A stretch of DNA of 64,000 nt from Pyropia haitanensis. Its lineage: Eukaryota > Rhodophyta > Bangiophyceae > Bangiales > Bangiaceae. Below the pieces are notes generated by a model, which saw nothing but the letters and a program-made list of their open reading frames with translations, made no database searches and was not told where the DNA came from. The stretch lies in NCBI GenBank assembly GCA_008729055.1, contig SDUX01000008.1, positions 5,419,756-5,483,755 of the forward strand. The letters are read 5' to 3'. Shown here piece by piece: positions 45,796 through 56,435 of this stretch. Position numbers and translations under genes: made by a program. Position 1 is the first letter of the stretch. Every line of letters begins with the position of its first letter.

Positions 45796-45897
45796 CAGTC
45801 GTCGGCCGCGTCGACGGCGGCAGCGTCGACGGCGGCGGCGGCGCGGCACGCGGCGGCGGCCGACGCGGCGGCACGGCTGCCGGCGGCTGGGCGCTAG
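41082..45897 (+). CDS. ACT-domain Raf-like protein kinase
   Basis: A Ser/Thr-Tyr kinase of the plant-type Raf-like class that carries an ACT domain (relatives: Arabidopsis STY8/STY17/STY46). Start at ATG 41082. Exon 1 (to 42276) is disordered: acidic, Ala, Gly and His/Pro/Gln-rich, with a polyQ tract. The intron is 42277-42590; exon 2 runs 42591-45897. Exon 2 opens with HPVQWGYQMPAEVTL, then an ACT domain (CVLTVIGRERRGLLADMTALL, LGLNVISGKIF, about 42.73-42.95 kb). A long middle region holds a conserved-looking block (LEVVDLRVSVGVLYGVRSRVL). The kinase domain starts near 44.78 kb: IGRGAFSEMRRAEW, VACKVL, HRDLKSQNLLL, VADFGLSR, GTYRWMASEVI, DVYSYGVTLWE, and ends RPSFADVIAIL. All catalytic residues are present. 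Frame changes lie at G runs 41362-41380, 43731-43763 and 44080-44092, the last two compensating. A poly-Gly insertion of about 35 residues separates VACKVL from helix C. Confidence 0.93.
41721..41808 (+). repeat. (CAG)n polyglutamine tract
   Basis: CAG/CAA repeats encode about 28 Gln, broken once by His, in exon 1 of the Raf-like kinase gene. Further shorter CAG runs follow near 41914, 42026 and 42140. Such tracts are prone to length change and often sit in disordered protein-interaction regions. Confidence 0.9.
42277..42590 (+). other. Intron of the Raf-like kinase gene
   Basis: Donor GTACGT at 42277, acceptor TTCCCCTGCAG ending at 42590; 314 bases, phase 2. Splicing joins exon 1 (EGQAG) in frame to exon 2 (HPVQWGYQM). 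The acceptor has a pyrimidine-rich tract. It is the best-supported intron in the window. Confidence 0.8.
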
Positions 45898-46191
45898 AGG
45901 GGGGGGGGGTCCCCACGCGACCGGCTAGGCGGGTTTGTAAGTGGCAGGGGGAAAGCGGGCTCACGGCGGGCGGGGGGGGGGGGGAGTGGTCAAGGGGGGG
46001 GGAGAGGGGGGTCACGGCGGGGGGGGGGGGAGGAGCAGCGCGTGGGGGGGTGGGAGTCACAGGGGAGAGCAAATTGACTGGGTGGACTGGGGGGGGTAGG
46101 GACGGACGCGGTGGAGTGGGGGGGGGGGGGGGTTGGGGCTGCGGGGGGGGGGGGAGCCCAAGCAGAGCCACGAGGCCACGAGGACGTTGTG

Positions 46192-46206
46192 TTTTTTTTT
46201 TTTTTT
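46192..46206 (+). other. T15 tract between convergent genes
   Basis: Fifteen T in a G-rich gap between the end of the Raf-like kinase gene (45897) and the end of the RRP8 gene (46776, reverse). Together with the T tracts near 12.4 and 14.55 kb, it suggests T-rich 3' flanks of forward genes. The rest of this gap (45898-46775) is G runs and GC repeats with no gene. Confidence 0.45.
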
Positions 46207-46775
46207 CGTGCGTCTCGGGGCGCCTGTCCGTGGGCGTGCGCGTTGCCGCTGCGTATATCTGGAGCTGGGGCGGATGGCCGCGGGGGAAGGGAGGGAGGGT
46301 GCGTCGCTGCCCTCGTGCGGGCGGGGGGGGTTGGCCGACCGTGGGTGACTGCCGTCTCTTGCTTCCCGTTTCTTTGTATGAGCCGCGCCGCGCTGCGTCC
46401 CGAGCGCCCTCTTGTCCCTCGCACCCCTCGGGAAAGGGGGGGGGGGGGGCCTACGCACCCGGCCGACACGCGCCGGCACGCCCCGCCGCGCCGCCGCCGG
46501 CGCGCCCCGCCGCGCCGCCGCCGGCGCGCCCCGTTGCGCCGCTGCCCAGCGCTGGGCGGCGGCGGCCGCGGCTGCGGCTGGCGGGGGAGGGCAGCGGCCG
46601 TCGCGGGGGCGGCGGCCACCGCAGCGGCGGCGGCCGCGCACGCGCTCCCCTCCACACGCCCGCGCGCCGCGCCGCGCCACGCCGCGCCGCGCCGCCTCAC
46701 CCCACCGCGACGGGCACGCCGCACAGGCGCCGATGGCTGACGCCGCGCCGCCGACGCTGCCAGCGGCGACCCCCC

Positions 46776-48148
46776 TCAGCGGCGCTTGTACAAGCACGGC
46801 CGCAGCGGCGGCGCGGCAACAGGCGCGCCCGCCACCCCCGCCGCCGCCGTCGCCGCCGTCGCTGGCCGCCCCTTCCCGCCCCCGCCCCGCCGCCTCGGGC
46901 CGTCGCCCGCCGCCGCCGCCGCCGCCGCCGCCACCGGCAGCCGCCGGAGGGTGAAGAACCGAAACGTGTCCGAGCGCCCCTCCCGCGGGGCGGCGGCCTT
47001 GCCGCCGTCTCCCCTCCCCCCCCCCTTACTCGCCGAGCCCCCTTTCGCCGCGCCCGCCGCCGCCTTTGCCCGGCCGTGGGCGTACGCGGCGCCCTGCCGC
47101 ATCAGTGGGTGGCGGCGGTCGAGGCGGAAGCCGAGCGCCTCGACCGCCGCCACAAACGCCGCCTCCACCCCCCGCCGGCCGTCCCCACCGCCGCCGCCGC
47201 CGCCGCCGCCACCACCACCCGCACCACCCCCACCGCCGCCGCCATCGTCCGTGTCAACGTCCAGCCGGATGTGGCCGCTACCACGGCTGGTGCCCCCCCC
47301 CGGTTGGCCCCCTTTATCCGCAGGGGCGCCTGCGAAGCAGGCAGCACGCCGTCGGCAGCGTCGCCGCCCTTTCCCCCCCCCGGCGCGTCAAAGCGGGACG
47401 CCACCTCGGCAATGAGCAGCCACCCGCCCGGCACGAGCACCCGCGCCGCCTCGGCCAGGTAGTCCATATAGTTGGTGCCCATCAGCGACAGACAAAACAC
47501 CGCCACCCCCACCGCGCCGGCCGCCAGCGGCGTCGCGGCCATATCACACGCGGTCACCCGCGCATTGACGGCGACGAGGTCAAACGAGTGGACGGCGCGG
47601 CCGCGGCGACGGCGACGGCCACCCCCCGCACCCCCCCCCCCGGCGGGGTGGCCACCTCCGCCGCCAGCCGCGCGTCGCCACACCCAAAGTCCGCAACGTC
47701 CCCCGCCGCCCGCCCCGCCCCGCGCAGCCACCGCACGATCGCGTCGAGCGGGTGCGCCGGCCACCCCGCCGCCTGGGCGGCAAAGCCCGCGTGGTACGCG
47801 GCGTACAGCTCGGGCGCGGCGGACAGCGACGCAAACGCGGCGGCGCCGGTGGACGTGTAGAGGGACTCGTTGAGCATGCGAAAGTGGGCGCCGGCGAGGC
47901 GGGCGGCCATGGCGGCTTGGAGGGCGGAGAGGGGGCGCCCGGGGGGGGCACCCCCGCCGACGAGTGCCGTCGCTCCGGCCGCCGCGGGTGCTGCCGCCAC
48001 AGCGGCCGCCGTCGGTGCCGCCAGCGACGGCCGTGACGACGCGCGCGCCGCGGGTGCCACGACGCGCGTGCCGCCGCCACCGTCACCTGGCGACGGCGCC
48101 GCCGCCGCCGCCGCCGCCGCTGCGGCTACCTTCCGGGACCGCTTCTTT

Positions 48149-48196
<48 letters not shown>

Positions 48197-48426
48197 ACAG
48201 CACCACCACCACCGCCCCCACCACCACCACCACCACCGGCGGCACGACCCCCCCCGCCCGCGGCGGCCACGCGACGGCGCACGGCGGTCACCCCCCCAGC
48301 GACCACCGACGAGCGCCCCCCCTCATTGCCCGCGGCACCACCGCGGCGGCGTTTGGCCACCCCCGCCTGCAACCGGCGCTCCCGCGCGGCCACGCGGTCG
48401 CGGTACTTTTTGCCGCCCCGCGTCAT
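46776..48426 (-). CDS. RRP8: RRP8-like rRNA-processing methyltransferase
   Basis: A nucleolar SAM-dependent methyltransferase; yeast Rrp8 makes the m1A mark in 25S rRNA and acts in early pre-rRNA cleavage. Start at ATG 48426. The N-terminus is very basic ([26 protein letters not shown]) with Gly/Ala repeats, fitting nucleolar targeting. The family domain begins [20 protein letters not shown] and continues [13 protein letters not shown] and the SAM-binding [12 protein letters not shown] (47.69 kb). After a frame change at the C run 47628-47641 it reads [52 protein letters not shown]. After a long insertion and a second frame change near 47.17 kb comes the C-terminal block [23 protein letters not shown]. 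All Methyltransf_8 motifs are present, so the gene is probably intact. It is divergent from the gene starting at 49151. Confidence 0.9.
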
Positions 48427-48580
48427 GGCCGCGCCGCCGACGCGCGCGGCGGCTGGGGGAGGGGGGGACAGGAGGGGGGGGGGGGGGGGGGGGGGGGAGG
48501 GGACAATGGGGGGAAGAGTAGGTGGCGGCACGTGACAGACGGCGGTCGCGGCAGGGGCGGCGCCGACGGCGTCGGCGGCA

Positions 48581-48618
<38 letters not shown>

Positions 48619-49150
48619 AGCGGCGGCGGCAGCGGCGGCGGCGGCGGCGTCGCGGGGGTTGGCGGTGTCGGTGGCGGCGTGGCGGGGCAAGTCGTCGCCC
48701 GGGCGCGACGACGGCCGTCGTCTGGCGGCTCTGTCGCGCGGATCAACGGGGCAATTGGAACGGATTTGGATGGCCCCGCGTCAGGACGGCCTGTGAGCGT
48801 GTACAGACGGTGCTATACAGTAGTACAACGGTCTGGTGTCCTGTACACGTCCAACCGACCGTGGACGCCACGACCGTCTGCCTCCCGCGCGGGCGCTGCC
48901 GTATCCGACGCGCTACCCGTCCGACACGTCCAACCGACCGTGAACGCCACGACCGTCTTCCTCCCGCGCGGGCGCTGCCGTATCCGACGCGCTACCCGTC
49001 CGACCGAGCCGCGGCGTCGGGTGGGGGCGCCGCCGCGACGCGGCCGCCGCGGGTCTCCCCCACGCCCCCCCCCCCCTGGGCAGAGCCGGCCGCCGGTGGT
49101 GCTGCTTGCCTTTGTCCCCCCCCCTCCCCCCTCGGCGGCGGCCGCCAACC
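48427..49150. other. Shared 5' region of divergent genes
   Basis: Holds G/C runs, GGC repeats (about 48.58-48.66 kb), an AT-richer patch near 48.74-48.85 kb and a 79-bp tandem repeat. Being between divergent starts (48426 reverse, 49151 forward), it should contain both promoters. No gene is supported here. Confidence 0.45.
48845..49002. repeat. 79-bp tandem repeat, two copies
   Basis: 48845-48923 and 48924-49002 differ at only two positions by eye. The period is not a multiple of three. The repeat lies in the shared 5' region between RRP8 and the gene at 49151, so any binding site in the unit is present twice. Confidence 0.9.
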
Positions 49151-50344
49151 ATGCCCTTTTTTTCCGCCGCCGCTGCGCCCCCCCCCCCCGACGTGGCGCG
49201 GCTGCCCATTGAAATCGACGACCGCCACTTTCTCCGGTGGCTCCTCTCCCGCCACCACGTCGCCGCCGACCACGCCGCCGCCGTTGCCGCCGGCCGCACG
49301 GCGGCGGCCGCCGCCCTCGACGCGTCGCTGCCGCTGCTCGCCAACCACGCCGCGCTCGCCGCGGCGGTCTTTCCACCCCTACCCCCCCCCACCCCCCCCC
49401 CCACCACCACCACCACCACCACCACCACCACCACCACCACCACCACCACCACCACCCCAACCAGGGACACCCCGCCGACGGCGGTCATCCCCCCCCCCCC
49501 CCACCCCCCCCCGACTACTGGACGTGCACCCGCGCGGCGCGCGTCGTGTCCCCCACCGCCCCCGCCTGGGCCGCCGCCGCCGCGGCCTACACCCACGGCG
49601 GCGGCGGTGGCCACCTGGCCGACGCGGCGCGCGCCCTCACCGCCGCGGCAACCGTCGACGCGCCCGCCGCACGGCGTGCGGCCGCCGCGGCAGCCGCGGT
49701 GCTGGCCGAACTGGACGGCCGGGGGGGGGTGGCCCGCCGTGCCGCCGCGGCGGCGGCGGCGGCGGCGCTGGCAGAGGCGGTAGATGGGCTGGGGGGGGTG
49801 GGCGCGCCGCCGCTGACGGCGGCGGCACGCCCGCGGTGCGCGCTTGGGGGGGGGGGGGGGCGCGCGGACGTCCCTGACGCCCGTGCCGCCGCCGAGTGGG
49901 GTGCCGACGCTGGCGCTGTCGTGGATGCCGAGCCCGCCGCGGACGTGGACGCTGGCGTCAATGCCGACGCCGACGCCGACGCCGACGCCGTCGCGGATGC
50001 CGACGCGGATGCCGACGCGGATGCCGACGCGCAAGCGGCGTGGCTCGCCGCGGTGCGCGCGGCGGCAACGCGGCGGCAACGGCGGTGGGTGGCCGCCGTC
50101 TTGCACGCCACGGCGGTGGCGGCAGCGGCGCCTGGGGTGACCGATGCGCTGCGGTTGTACGCCGCGGCGGTTGGGGGGGGGGGGGAGGGGTGTGTGAGAC
50201 GCTGGTGGCGGTGCGGGCGGCGGGGGTGGACGGGCTTGAGGGGGAGGGGGGGGGGGGGGCGCGCAGGGTGGGGACGCCGGCGGTGGTAGGGACGGTAGCG
50301 GCGGCGACAGCGTCGGTGGTGATGACGGCCGTGGCATTGGCGAC

Positions 50345-50384
<40 letters not shown>

Positions 50385-51156
50385 GCCAGGCGGCCGACGG
50401 TTATAACGGTGCCAGCGGCGGCGGCGGCGGCGACGGCGGCGGCGGTGGCCAGGCGGCCGACGGTGATAACGGTGCCAGCGGCGGCAGCAGCATCGGTGGC
50501 GCCGCCACCGCCAGTGGCGGTGGGTCCCCCGCCGGCCGCGACGGTGCGAATGGCGGCGACGCCGCGGCGGCGGCGGCCCCCCCCGCGCACCCACTCGCGT
50601 CACCCGCGACGCGGCGGGCCCTCCTGGACGACCTCGCCGAGCTCGCCGCCTTCCTCCGCGTCCGCGCCGCGACCACGCGCGGCGACGCCACCGCACCCGC
50701 CGCCGCCGCCACCACCGCCGCCTCTGTACCCCCCCCGCCACCGACGGCGCGCCCACAGCAGCGGCGGCAGAGGCGACCGTGGCGGCGGTGCCCCCCCCCC
50801 CCCCCCCCGCCACCGCGGTGACCGCGGTCACCGCGGTGACCGCGGTCGCCGCGGTCGACGCGGCGGCAGCCGCGGTCGGTGCCCCCGCGGCGGTGGCGGC
50901 GCTCTCCCCCACCGCCGTCGACGCCGCGGTCGACGCGGCCGCGACGGCGGCACGGCGGGTGGCGCGTGCCGCCGCCGCCGCGGCGGCCGCGTCGGCACGG
51001 CGGCGGGCGGCGGCGGCGGATGCGGCGGCGGCGGCGGCGGCGGTCGCGGCGGTGCGGGCGCGGGTGGCGCGGCTGCGGGCGGATGTGGAGGCGGCGGTCG
51101 GTGCGCTGTACGGGGGGCGCCCGGTGAACCTGGTGGGGGAGGTGCGCCGGCTGTGA
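49151..51156 (+). CDS. Unrecognised Ala-rich protein with possible membrane segment
   Basis: Start at ATG 49151 (MPFFSAAAAPPPP), followed by DVARLPIEIDDRHFLRWLLSRHHV, which looks like ordinary globular coding sequence. The frame changes at the C runs near 49380-49510, at G runs near 50170 and 50240, and again before 50588. Joined, the product has Ala-rich helices, an Asp/Ala repeat (about 49.95-50.03 kb) and a hydrophobic segment (VVGTVAAATASVVMTAVALA, about 50.28-50.34 kb) that could span a membrane. Then comes a 21-residue repeat, LLDDLAELAAFLRVRA (50.62-50.67 kb), and a C-terminal coiled-coil-like helix ending VARLRADVEAAVGALYGGRP before the stop at 51156. I recognise no family. The Ala-rich helical, membrane-anchored layout might suit an organelle protein, but that is a guess. 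Confidence 0.5.
49402..49456 (+). repeat. (ACC)n microsatellite
   Basis: About 18 ACC/CCA units follow two C runs inside the hypothetical gene. They read as poly-Thr in the starting frame and poly-His in the next frame, so which residue is made depends on the C-run length. Confidence 0.85.
50381..50506 (+). repeat. 63-bp tandem repeat, coding
   Basis: Units starting at 50381 and 50444 encode the 21-residue repeat VARRPTVITVPAAAAA... twice. Period divisible by three, so the frame is preserved. It lies just after the hydrophobic segment of the hypothetical protein. Confidence 0.75.
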
Positions 51157-51385
51157 CGGCGTGGCGCGCGGGGGGGGGGGGGGGAGCCACACCCATGAGG
51201 GGACGTGGCCTGCGGGAAAAAAAGGAAAGGGATGAACGGCCATTGTGCGCCGTCCCCGTGCACTCGCTTCATCCCCTACGTGCGTGCCCCCCACCCCTCC
51301 GCCTGAGCCCCCCTCCCCCCCCTCTGCCCACCAATGCCCCTCCCCCCTCCGAGACCGAGCCCCAAACCCCCGCCCCCCCCTCAAC

Positions 51386-52881
51386 TCACAGCGGCTTGAC
51401 CCGCCCCGCCCGGGGCGTCTCCCGCGGCGCCAGGTGCGCGTACGTGTCCCGCCGGTTGAGCACCTCCATCGCCCACCCAAACGTATCCTCCGCCGTATTC
51501 ACCACCGCGTGCCCCCACTCGCCCGGCACGTACACCACGTCCCCTGCCCGCTGCGTGCACCGCAGCGGCGTCTCCTCCGTCACGGGCGCGGCGTCCACCG
51601 CGGCCGCCCACGCCGCCACCGGCGTGCGGCTGTACACACTCGACCGCGGGGGCGACACGTACCACCGTTTGGCGCCCGCCACGACCGCGTTGACCGCGTC
51701 GGCGTGGATGTGGGCGGGCGCGCCGCTGCCGGCACGGCCGAGGAAAAAGTGGACGGACGCGGCGCCCACCTCCCGTGGGTGCGCGATGAGGCCCGGACAC
51801 GGGAACGCGGTGGTGACGAGGCGGGTGAGGGCGGCGTAGCCGGGCGCGGCGGCGGCGGGGGACTGCTCAAAGACGTAGAGTGGTAGGTCGTCGGCGGCGG
51901 CGGTGGCCACGCCCCGCACGTAGCGGGCGTAGTAGTCGGCGAGGCGCATCTTGGTGGCGGCCAGCCCAAACAGCCGCGCGTACGGCACGGCGCCGACGGT
52001 GACGAGCTCCTCCCCGTGGGCCGCCACAAACGCGTCGGCCGTCCAGCCGTCCACCGCCGCCTGACCACCATCCAGGACGTGGCGCAGGGCGCCACGCATC
52101 AGGACTGGCTCGCCCTCACCAACCAGCCGGCGGACTTGCGCCCACGCGGCGGGGCCGCCATCCACCTCCACCACCGGCAGCTCACAGTCGCCGGCGGCGT
52201 CGCCGCGCGCGACCGACGCCGCCCGCGCGTTGCGGACAAAGTGGGGAAAGGAGAGGTTGCGGGGTGGCCGGCCGACCAGGTCCGTCGCGCCCTCGTCGGC
52301 GCCACGGCCGAGGAGGTAGGCGTAGGTGGCGTCGTCCACCGCGGCGGCGGCAACGTGCAGCGGCGTCAGGCCGTACAGCGGGTCCGCCTCATTGACATTG
52401 CACGAGCGCGCACGCGCGCAGCGGGCGGTAACCGCCGCCAGCCGCTGTGCCGACAGGTACTCCCGGATGACCGACAGGCGGAGCGTGTCGTCCCCCCCCT
52501 CCCCATCCCCATCGCCAGCACCAGCGCCACCCCCCCCCCCTCACTCCATCCCACCGGCCGCAGCGGCGGCGGCACGTCTGCCCACCGCCGCGAGAGCATC
52601 GCCTTGGCAATGAGGGCCTCCTCGGAAATCGGGATGGGCGTCGTGGAGCGCCCCCACGCCATGCGGCTGCCCGCCAGCAGCCGCAGCAGCGGCAGGTGGG
52701 CAACGTCCCCCGGGCCGTGTGCGGGGAACAGGCGCCGGCGGAGGGCGAGGAGGATGTCGCGGCTGGTGGCGGGCGTGCCGGAGCGGCGGAGGCCCGCGCG
52801 GGCGGCGAGGAGGGAGACGACCGCGACCGCGACGGTGGTGGCGGCAACGGCGAGGCGGGTGGTGGTGGTGCGGCCCGCCAT
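51386..52881 (-). CDS. Ankyrin-JmjC (cupin_8) protein with N-terminal signal anchor
   Basis: Start at ATG 52881. Residues 1-30 (MAGRTTTTRLAVAATTVAVAVVSLLAARAG) form a signal peptide or anchor. Next comes an alpha-helical part (SRDILLALRRRLF; LPLLRLLAGSRMAWG). After one frame change at the C runs 52494-52542 it reads TLRLSVIREYLSAQRLAAV, an ankyrin-type unit (YGLTPLHVAAAAVDD, YLLGRGADEGATDL, near 52.3 kb), then a JmjC/cupin_8 domain. Domain landmarks: VEVDGGPAAWAQVRRL; HFFLGRAGSGAPAHIHADAV and NAVVAGAKRWYVSPP (near 51.70 kb); GDVVYVPGEWGHAVVN (near 51.5 kb). Stop at 51386. JmjC proteins are mostly Fe(II)/2-oxoglutarate hydroxylases or demethylases using HxD/E...H. Here the first pair reads HIH at the place of HxD/E, with Asp two residues later, while the distal His is kept. 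The signal anchor argues against a chromatin role and for the secretory pathway, as in JMJD8-type proteins. Confidence 0.82.
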
Positions 52882-55552
52882 GGTTGAAGGGGGGGGGAGG
52901 GGGGGGGGGGGGAGGCGTGGCACGGGACGGTGCGGGGTCTCGGGAGGGCGTGTGGGGGCGCGGATGTGGGTAGAGGAGGTGTGGGGGGGGGGGAGGGGAG
53001 GGCGGATGGCGCCCAGAGCGCGCCGACGAGGAAGAATGCTGGGGTGGGGGCGCACGGCGCCCACTTGGCGCCTTGAAAGAAAAATAGAGACGGTGGAGGG
53101 GGGTCACAGCCGCCGACGGTGCCAGCGACGATACACCTACAAGGTGTGGGGGGGGAGCGGCCGGCGGCCGCCACTGCCTTGACGCTGGTGGAGAGGAGGG
53201 GCGGGGGGGGGGGGGGGGGTGGGCACCACCGCGCCACACTGGCACGCGCGGCCACGCCACGCCAGCCGGCGGCGAGCGGCACGACGGCGGCGGCAGCGTC
53301 GGGCGGTCGCGGCTGCCGCACGCCGCGTCGCGGTGGGAGGGCGGTTTGCTGTTGGAGGGGGGAGGGGCGGACGGGCACACCCGCGGATGCCGGTGGCGAT
53401 GGAGGGGCGCGCCTCGTGGGGCGACGCGCAGAGCGCGGTCGCAGTCCCCCGTCTACAGCCTTGCAGGTACTGTCAGCACACACGGTGCCCTGAACATGTC
53501 ATCAATCTTCCCATCTCATCTTTTCTATTCGTTGCCATTTCCTTTCGCAGCAAGACACCTGCGGGTGCCCCCCAGACGAAATCCTAGACATCTTTGGGAT
53601 GTATTTGTCCAACGAGATCTTCAAGATAAACAAATGCCTCCAGATTGGTCGCGGTGCGGATGCGTGGCTGGTGGTGTGGCGGGGCAGCGCCACGCGCCGG
53701 CGCCCCCCCGACGATCTGTGGACGCACGCGCCCACGCGGCGACCACACGCGCGCCCCCAGCAGACGCGCGCGCGCACCCGCGCGCGTCGCCCCGCCCGTG
53801 CAGCGGCGGCGCCACTCGCAGCCGCGGCGGGCGCCCCACCCGCCGACGCCGCTTGGCCCCACGTGGGGAATGGTTGCCACCGGGGGGGGGGGCGGGGTGG
53901 AGGGGGCGGCCGCCACCCCGCCCCGCGGATCCGCCACCGGTCGTCGACCGCGAGACCCCCGACCCGGCGGGGCGGCCCCCCCCCGCGTGCTCCCCCCGCC
54001 TCGCCACCCCCGCTGCCGGCGGTCGCGCGCGCGCGGCGGCTGACCGGGGGAGGCGGGGGTGGCGGCGGGGGGGGGGGGGGGGTGGTCGCCGCCGTCCACC
54101 CCACGCGCACGCCGCCATCGCATGCGCCACCCGGCCGCCCCCCCCCCCCCCCTCCCCCACCCAGAGCCCCCCGCGTGTTTACTTTGGGGGGGGGGGTGGC
54201 ACGCGCCGCCGTGGGGGGGATTTGGGAACGTGGTGTCGGGATGGGCGGCGGGCGGCGGGAGGGGTGTGGTGGTCGTCCACCGGGGGGGGAGGGGGGGGAC
54301 TGCACCGCCGCGGCCGAGGCGGGGGAATTGGCAGGTGCACCAACGCCAGGCCAGAGGGGCGGGCGGCAGTGGGGGTAAACGAGGCAGGGGGGGGAGGGAG
54401 GGGGGGAGGGGGTAAGTGGGGGGAAGAGGGGAGGCGTGGAGGGGGGAGGGGGGGTGAGGGGGGGCAGGGGGAAAGAGAAGAAGCACGGCCGAGACGGCGC
54501 AGCGGGCAGACGAGGCCGCGGCGGCACGGCCGCCGCGGCACGCCGGGCGAGGACCACCTCGCCGCGGCGGCGGCGGCAGGCGTGTCCGCCCCGCTCCCGC
54601 CGGCGGTGCCGCCACGTCACGGTCGCCGCGGCGCGCCTCGTGCTGACGGTGGCGAGGGGCGGCGGCGGCGCGCGGCGGCGGCCGGCGGCACGGCCGGCCG
54701 AGAGGGGGGGTGGGGGGGGGGGGGGGGGGGTGGGGGGTGGCCGCCGCCGCGGCGGGTGTGCCCGGCGGGGCTGTGGCCGGCCGGTCCGGCCGGCCGCCTC
54801 GCCGCCGTCGGCCCGCCTCCACGGCGGCGACGCGGGGGAGCGAGGAACCGGGGGGGGGGGGGGGGGGGGTGGAGGGGTTGGCCGTCGACCTTCCCGCGGT
54901 CGCCGCGCCGTTGGACCGCCGCGACCCGCCCCCGCCGCCGCCCGCGCTCGCCCGCCGCCGCCCCTGTGGTTGCCGCGGCGGCACGCCCGTGCCGCCGCGC
55001 CGACGCTGAGGGGGGGGGGTTGGTGACGGCGGCAATGGGGGAGGTGCGGCGGAGGGAGACGCCAGCAGAGGGCAGCCGCCCCGGCGGCACGAGCCCCCAG
55101 CTGGGGGGGCAGGCGCTTGGGCGGTGGAGATTGGGCTGCGCGTCTGTGGGGCAGGGGGGCCGTGCGCTCGGGGAAACCGGGGGGGGAAACGGCGCGGAAA
55201 ACGGGGGGGCGGAAGGGGGGGGGGGGGGGAACGGGGGGAGCGGCGGGGAAGCGGCCCGAGCGGGGACCGGAGCCGCCCGCGTCGGGGCGGCGACAGCAGC
55301 GGGAGCCGCGGCGGCACCCACACCAAGCGGCGGGATAACCCGAAAAAAAAAACGTCCTTGACTATACAACGGGGCGGGCACGGCGCGCCGCCCCCCCCCC
55401 CCCCAACACGCGGCACAGGGACACCAGTCAACGCCCTCTGCCGGCGCGGCGCGCGAGTGTACAGGTCGGGCGCGCGACGCAGACTCCCCCCCCACCCTCC
55501 GTCCTGCCCCCCCCGGGGTCCCCACCGACAGCACGCCACAGGGGAGACCCCG
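52882..55552. other. Long GC-rich spacer with one AT-richer patch
   Basis: Mostly G and C runs and CGG repeats, open in many frames on both strands without a conserved motif. The patch at 53.47-53.69 kb has balanced composition. Forward it gives MYLSNEIFKINKCLQIGRGAD, superficially like a kinase glycine loop but with nothing following. Reverse it gives a tail ending YLEDLVGQIHPKDV. Neither can be supported as a gene. Confidence 0.4.
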
Positions 55553-55632
55553 TCACGCCCCGCGCTCGCCGTCGGCCGCCACCGGCCGCCGCCGGTGGCC
55601 GTGGCGGCCCGCCTGCCGCGGCGCGCCCGCCC

Positions 55633-55677
<45 letters not shown>

Positions 55678-56401
55678 TGCCGCCGCCGCCGCTGCCGCCG
55701 CTGCCGCTGCCGCCGCCGCCGCTGCTGCCGCCGCCGCCGCCGCGGGCGGCGAGCGCCTGCAGCAGGGCGTCGACCCACGCGGCGGCCGCCGCGGCGGTCG
55801 GCCGGTCCGCCCCACGCGGCGCGAGGAGCGCGCGCAGGAAGGCGATGACGGGGGGAGGGGCGGCCGCCCAGCGGCCGCCCAGCGCCATTGTCGGCGGCGG
55901 TGGTCGCGGCGGCAGCGGCGGGGGGGGAAGGGGGGTGGGGGGGGGGGCGGCCGCGTGGGGCGGGGGTGTCGACGGTGGTGGTGGTGGGGGTGGTGGTGGT
56001 GGTGGTGGTGATGGTGGTGGTGGTGGTGGTGGTGGTGGCAGAGGTGGCGGCGGCGGCGGCGGCGGTGGCCGGCGGGGGCGCCGCGGCCGCCCCGCCAGCC
56101 GCGGGTGGCGGCGGGCGGCGGCGGGTTCTGGCGCGGGCGGCGGGTGGCCGCGCCCCCCCCCCCCCCCCCCCCCCCCCAAACAGCCCGTCTGGCGGCGTGG
56201 CGCGCGCGACGAGGGCGTAGAGGACGACGCCCACGCCGTAGACGTCGGCCTCTTCGGGGATGTAGGGGCGCCCGTCGACAATCTCGGGGCACACGTAGCC
56301 GGGCGTGCCGACCGGCGTGCGCACCGCCGCCGCCGACCGGGGGGTGCTCGGCACAAAGGTGGAGGGCGGCGGGGGGGGTGCGCGCCGCCGCCGTGGCGCG
56401 T

Positions 56402-56435
<34 letters not shown>

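Noticed and set aside
41082..45897. Frame changes read as evidence that the kinase is a pseudogene
   Set aside because: Changes occur only at homopolymers, two compensate each other, and every catalytic residue is intact.
53599..53690. Forward frame with IGRGADAWLVVWRG, resembling a kinase glycine loop
   Set aside because: No Lys strand, HRD or DFG follows, and the sequence turns to Arg/Pro-rich low complexity at once. It looks accidental.
53584..53690. Reverse-strand tail ending YLEDLVGQIHPKDV as a possible C-terminus
   Set aside because: The natural-looking residues come only from the short AT-richer patch; upstream in the same frame there is only Arg/Pro-rich shadow sequence.
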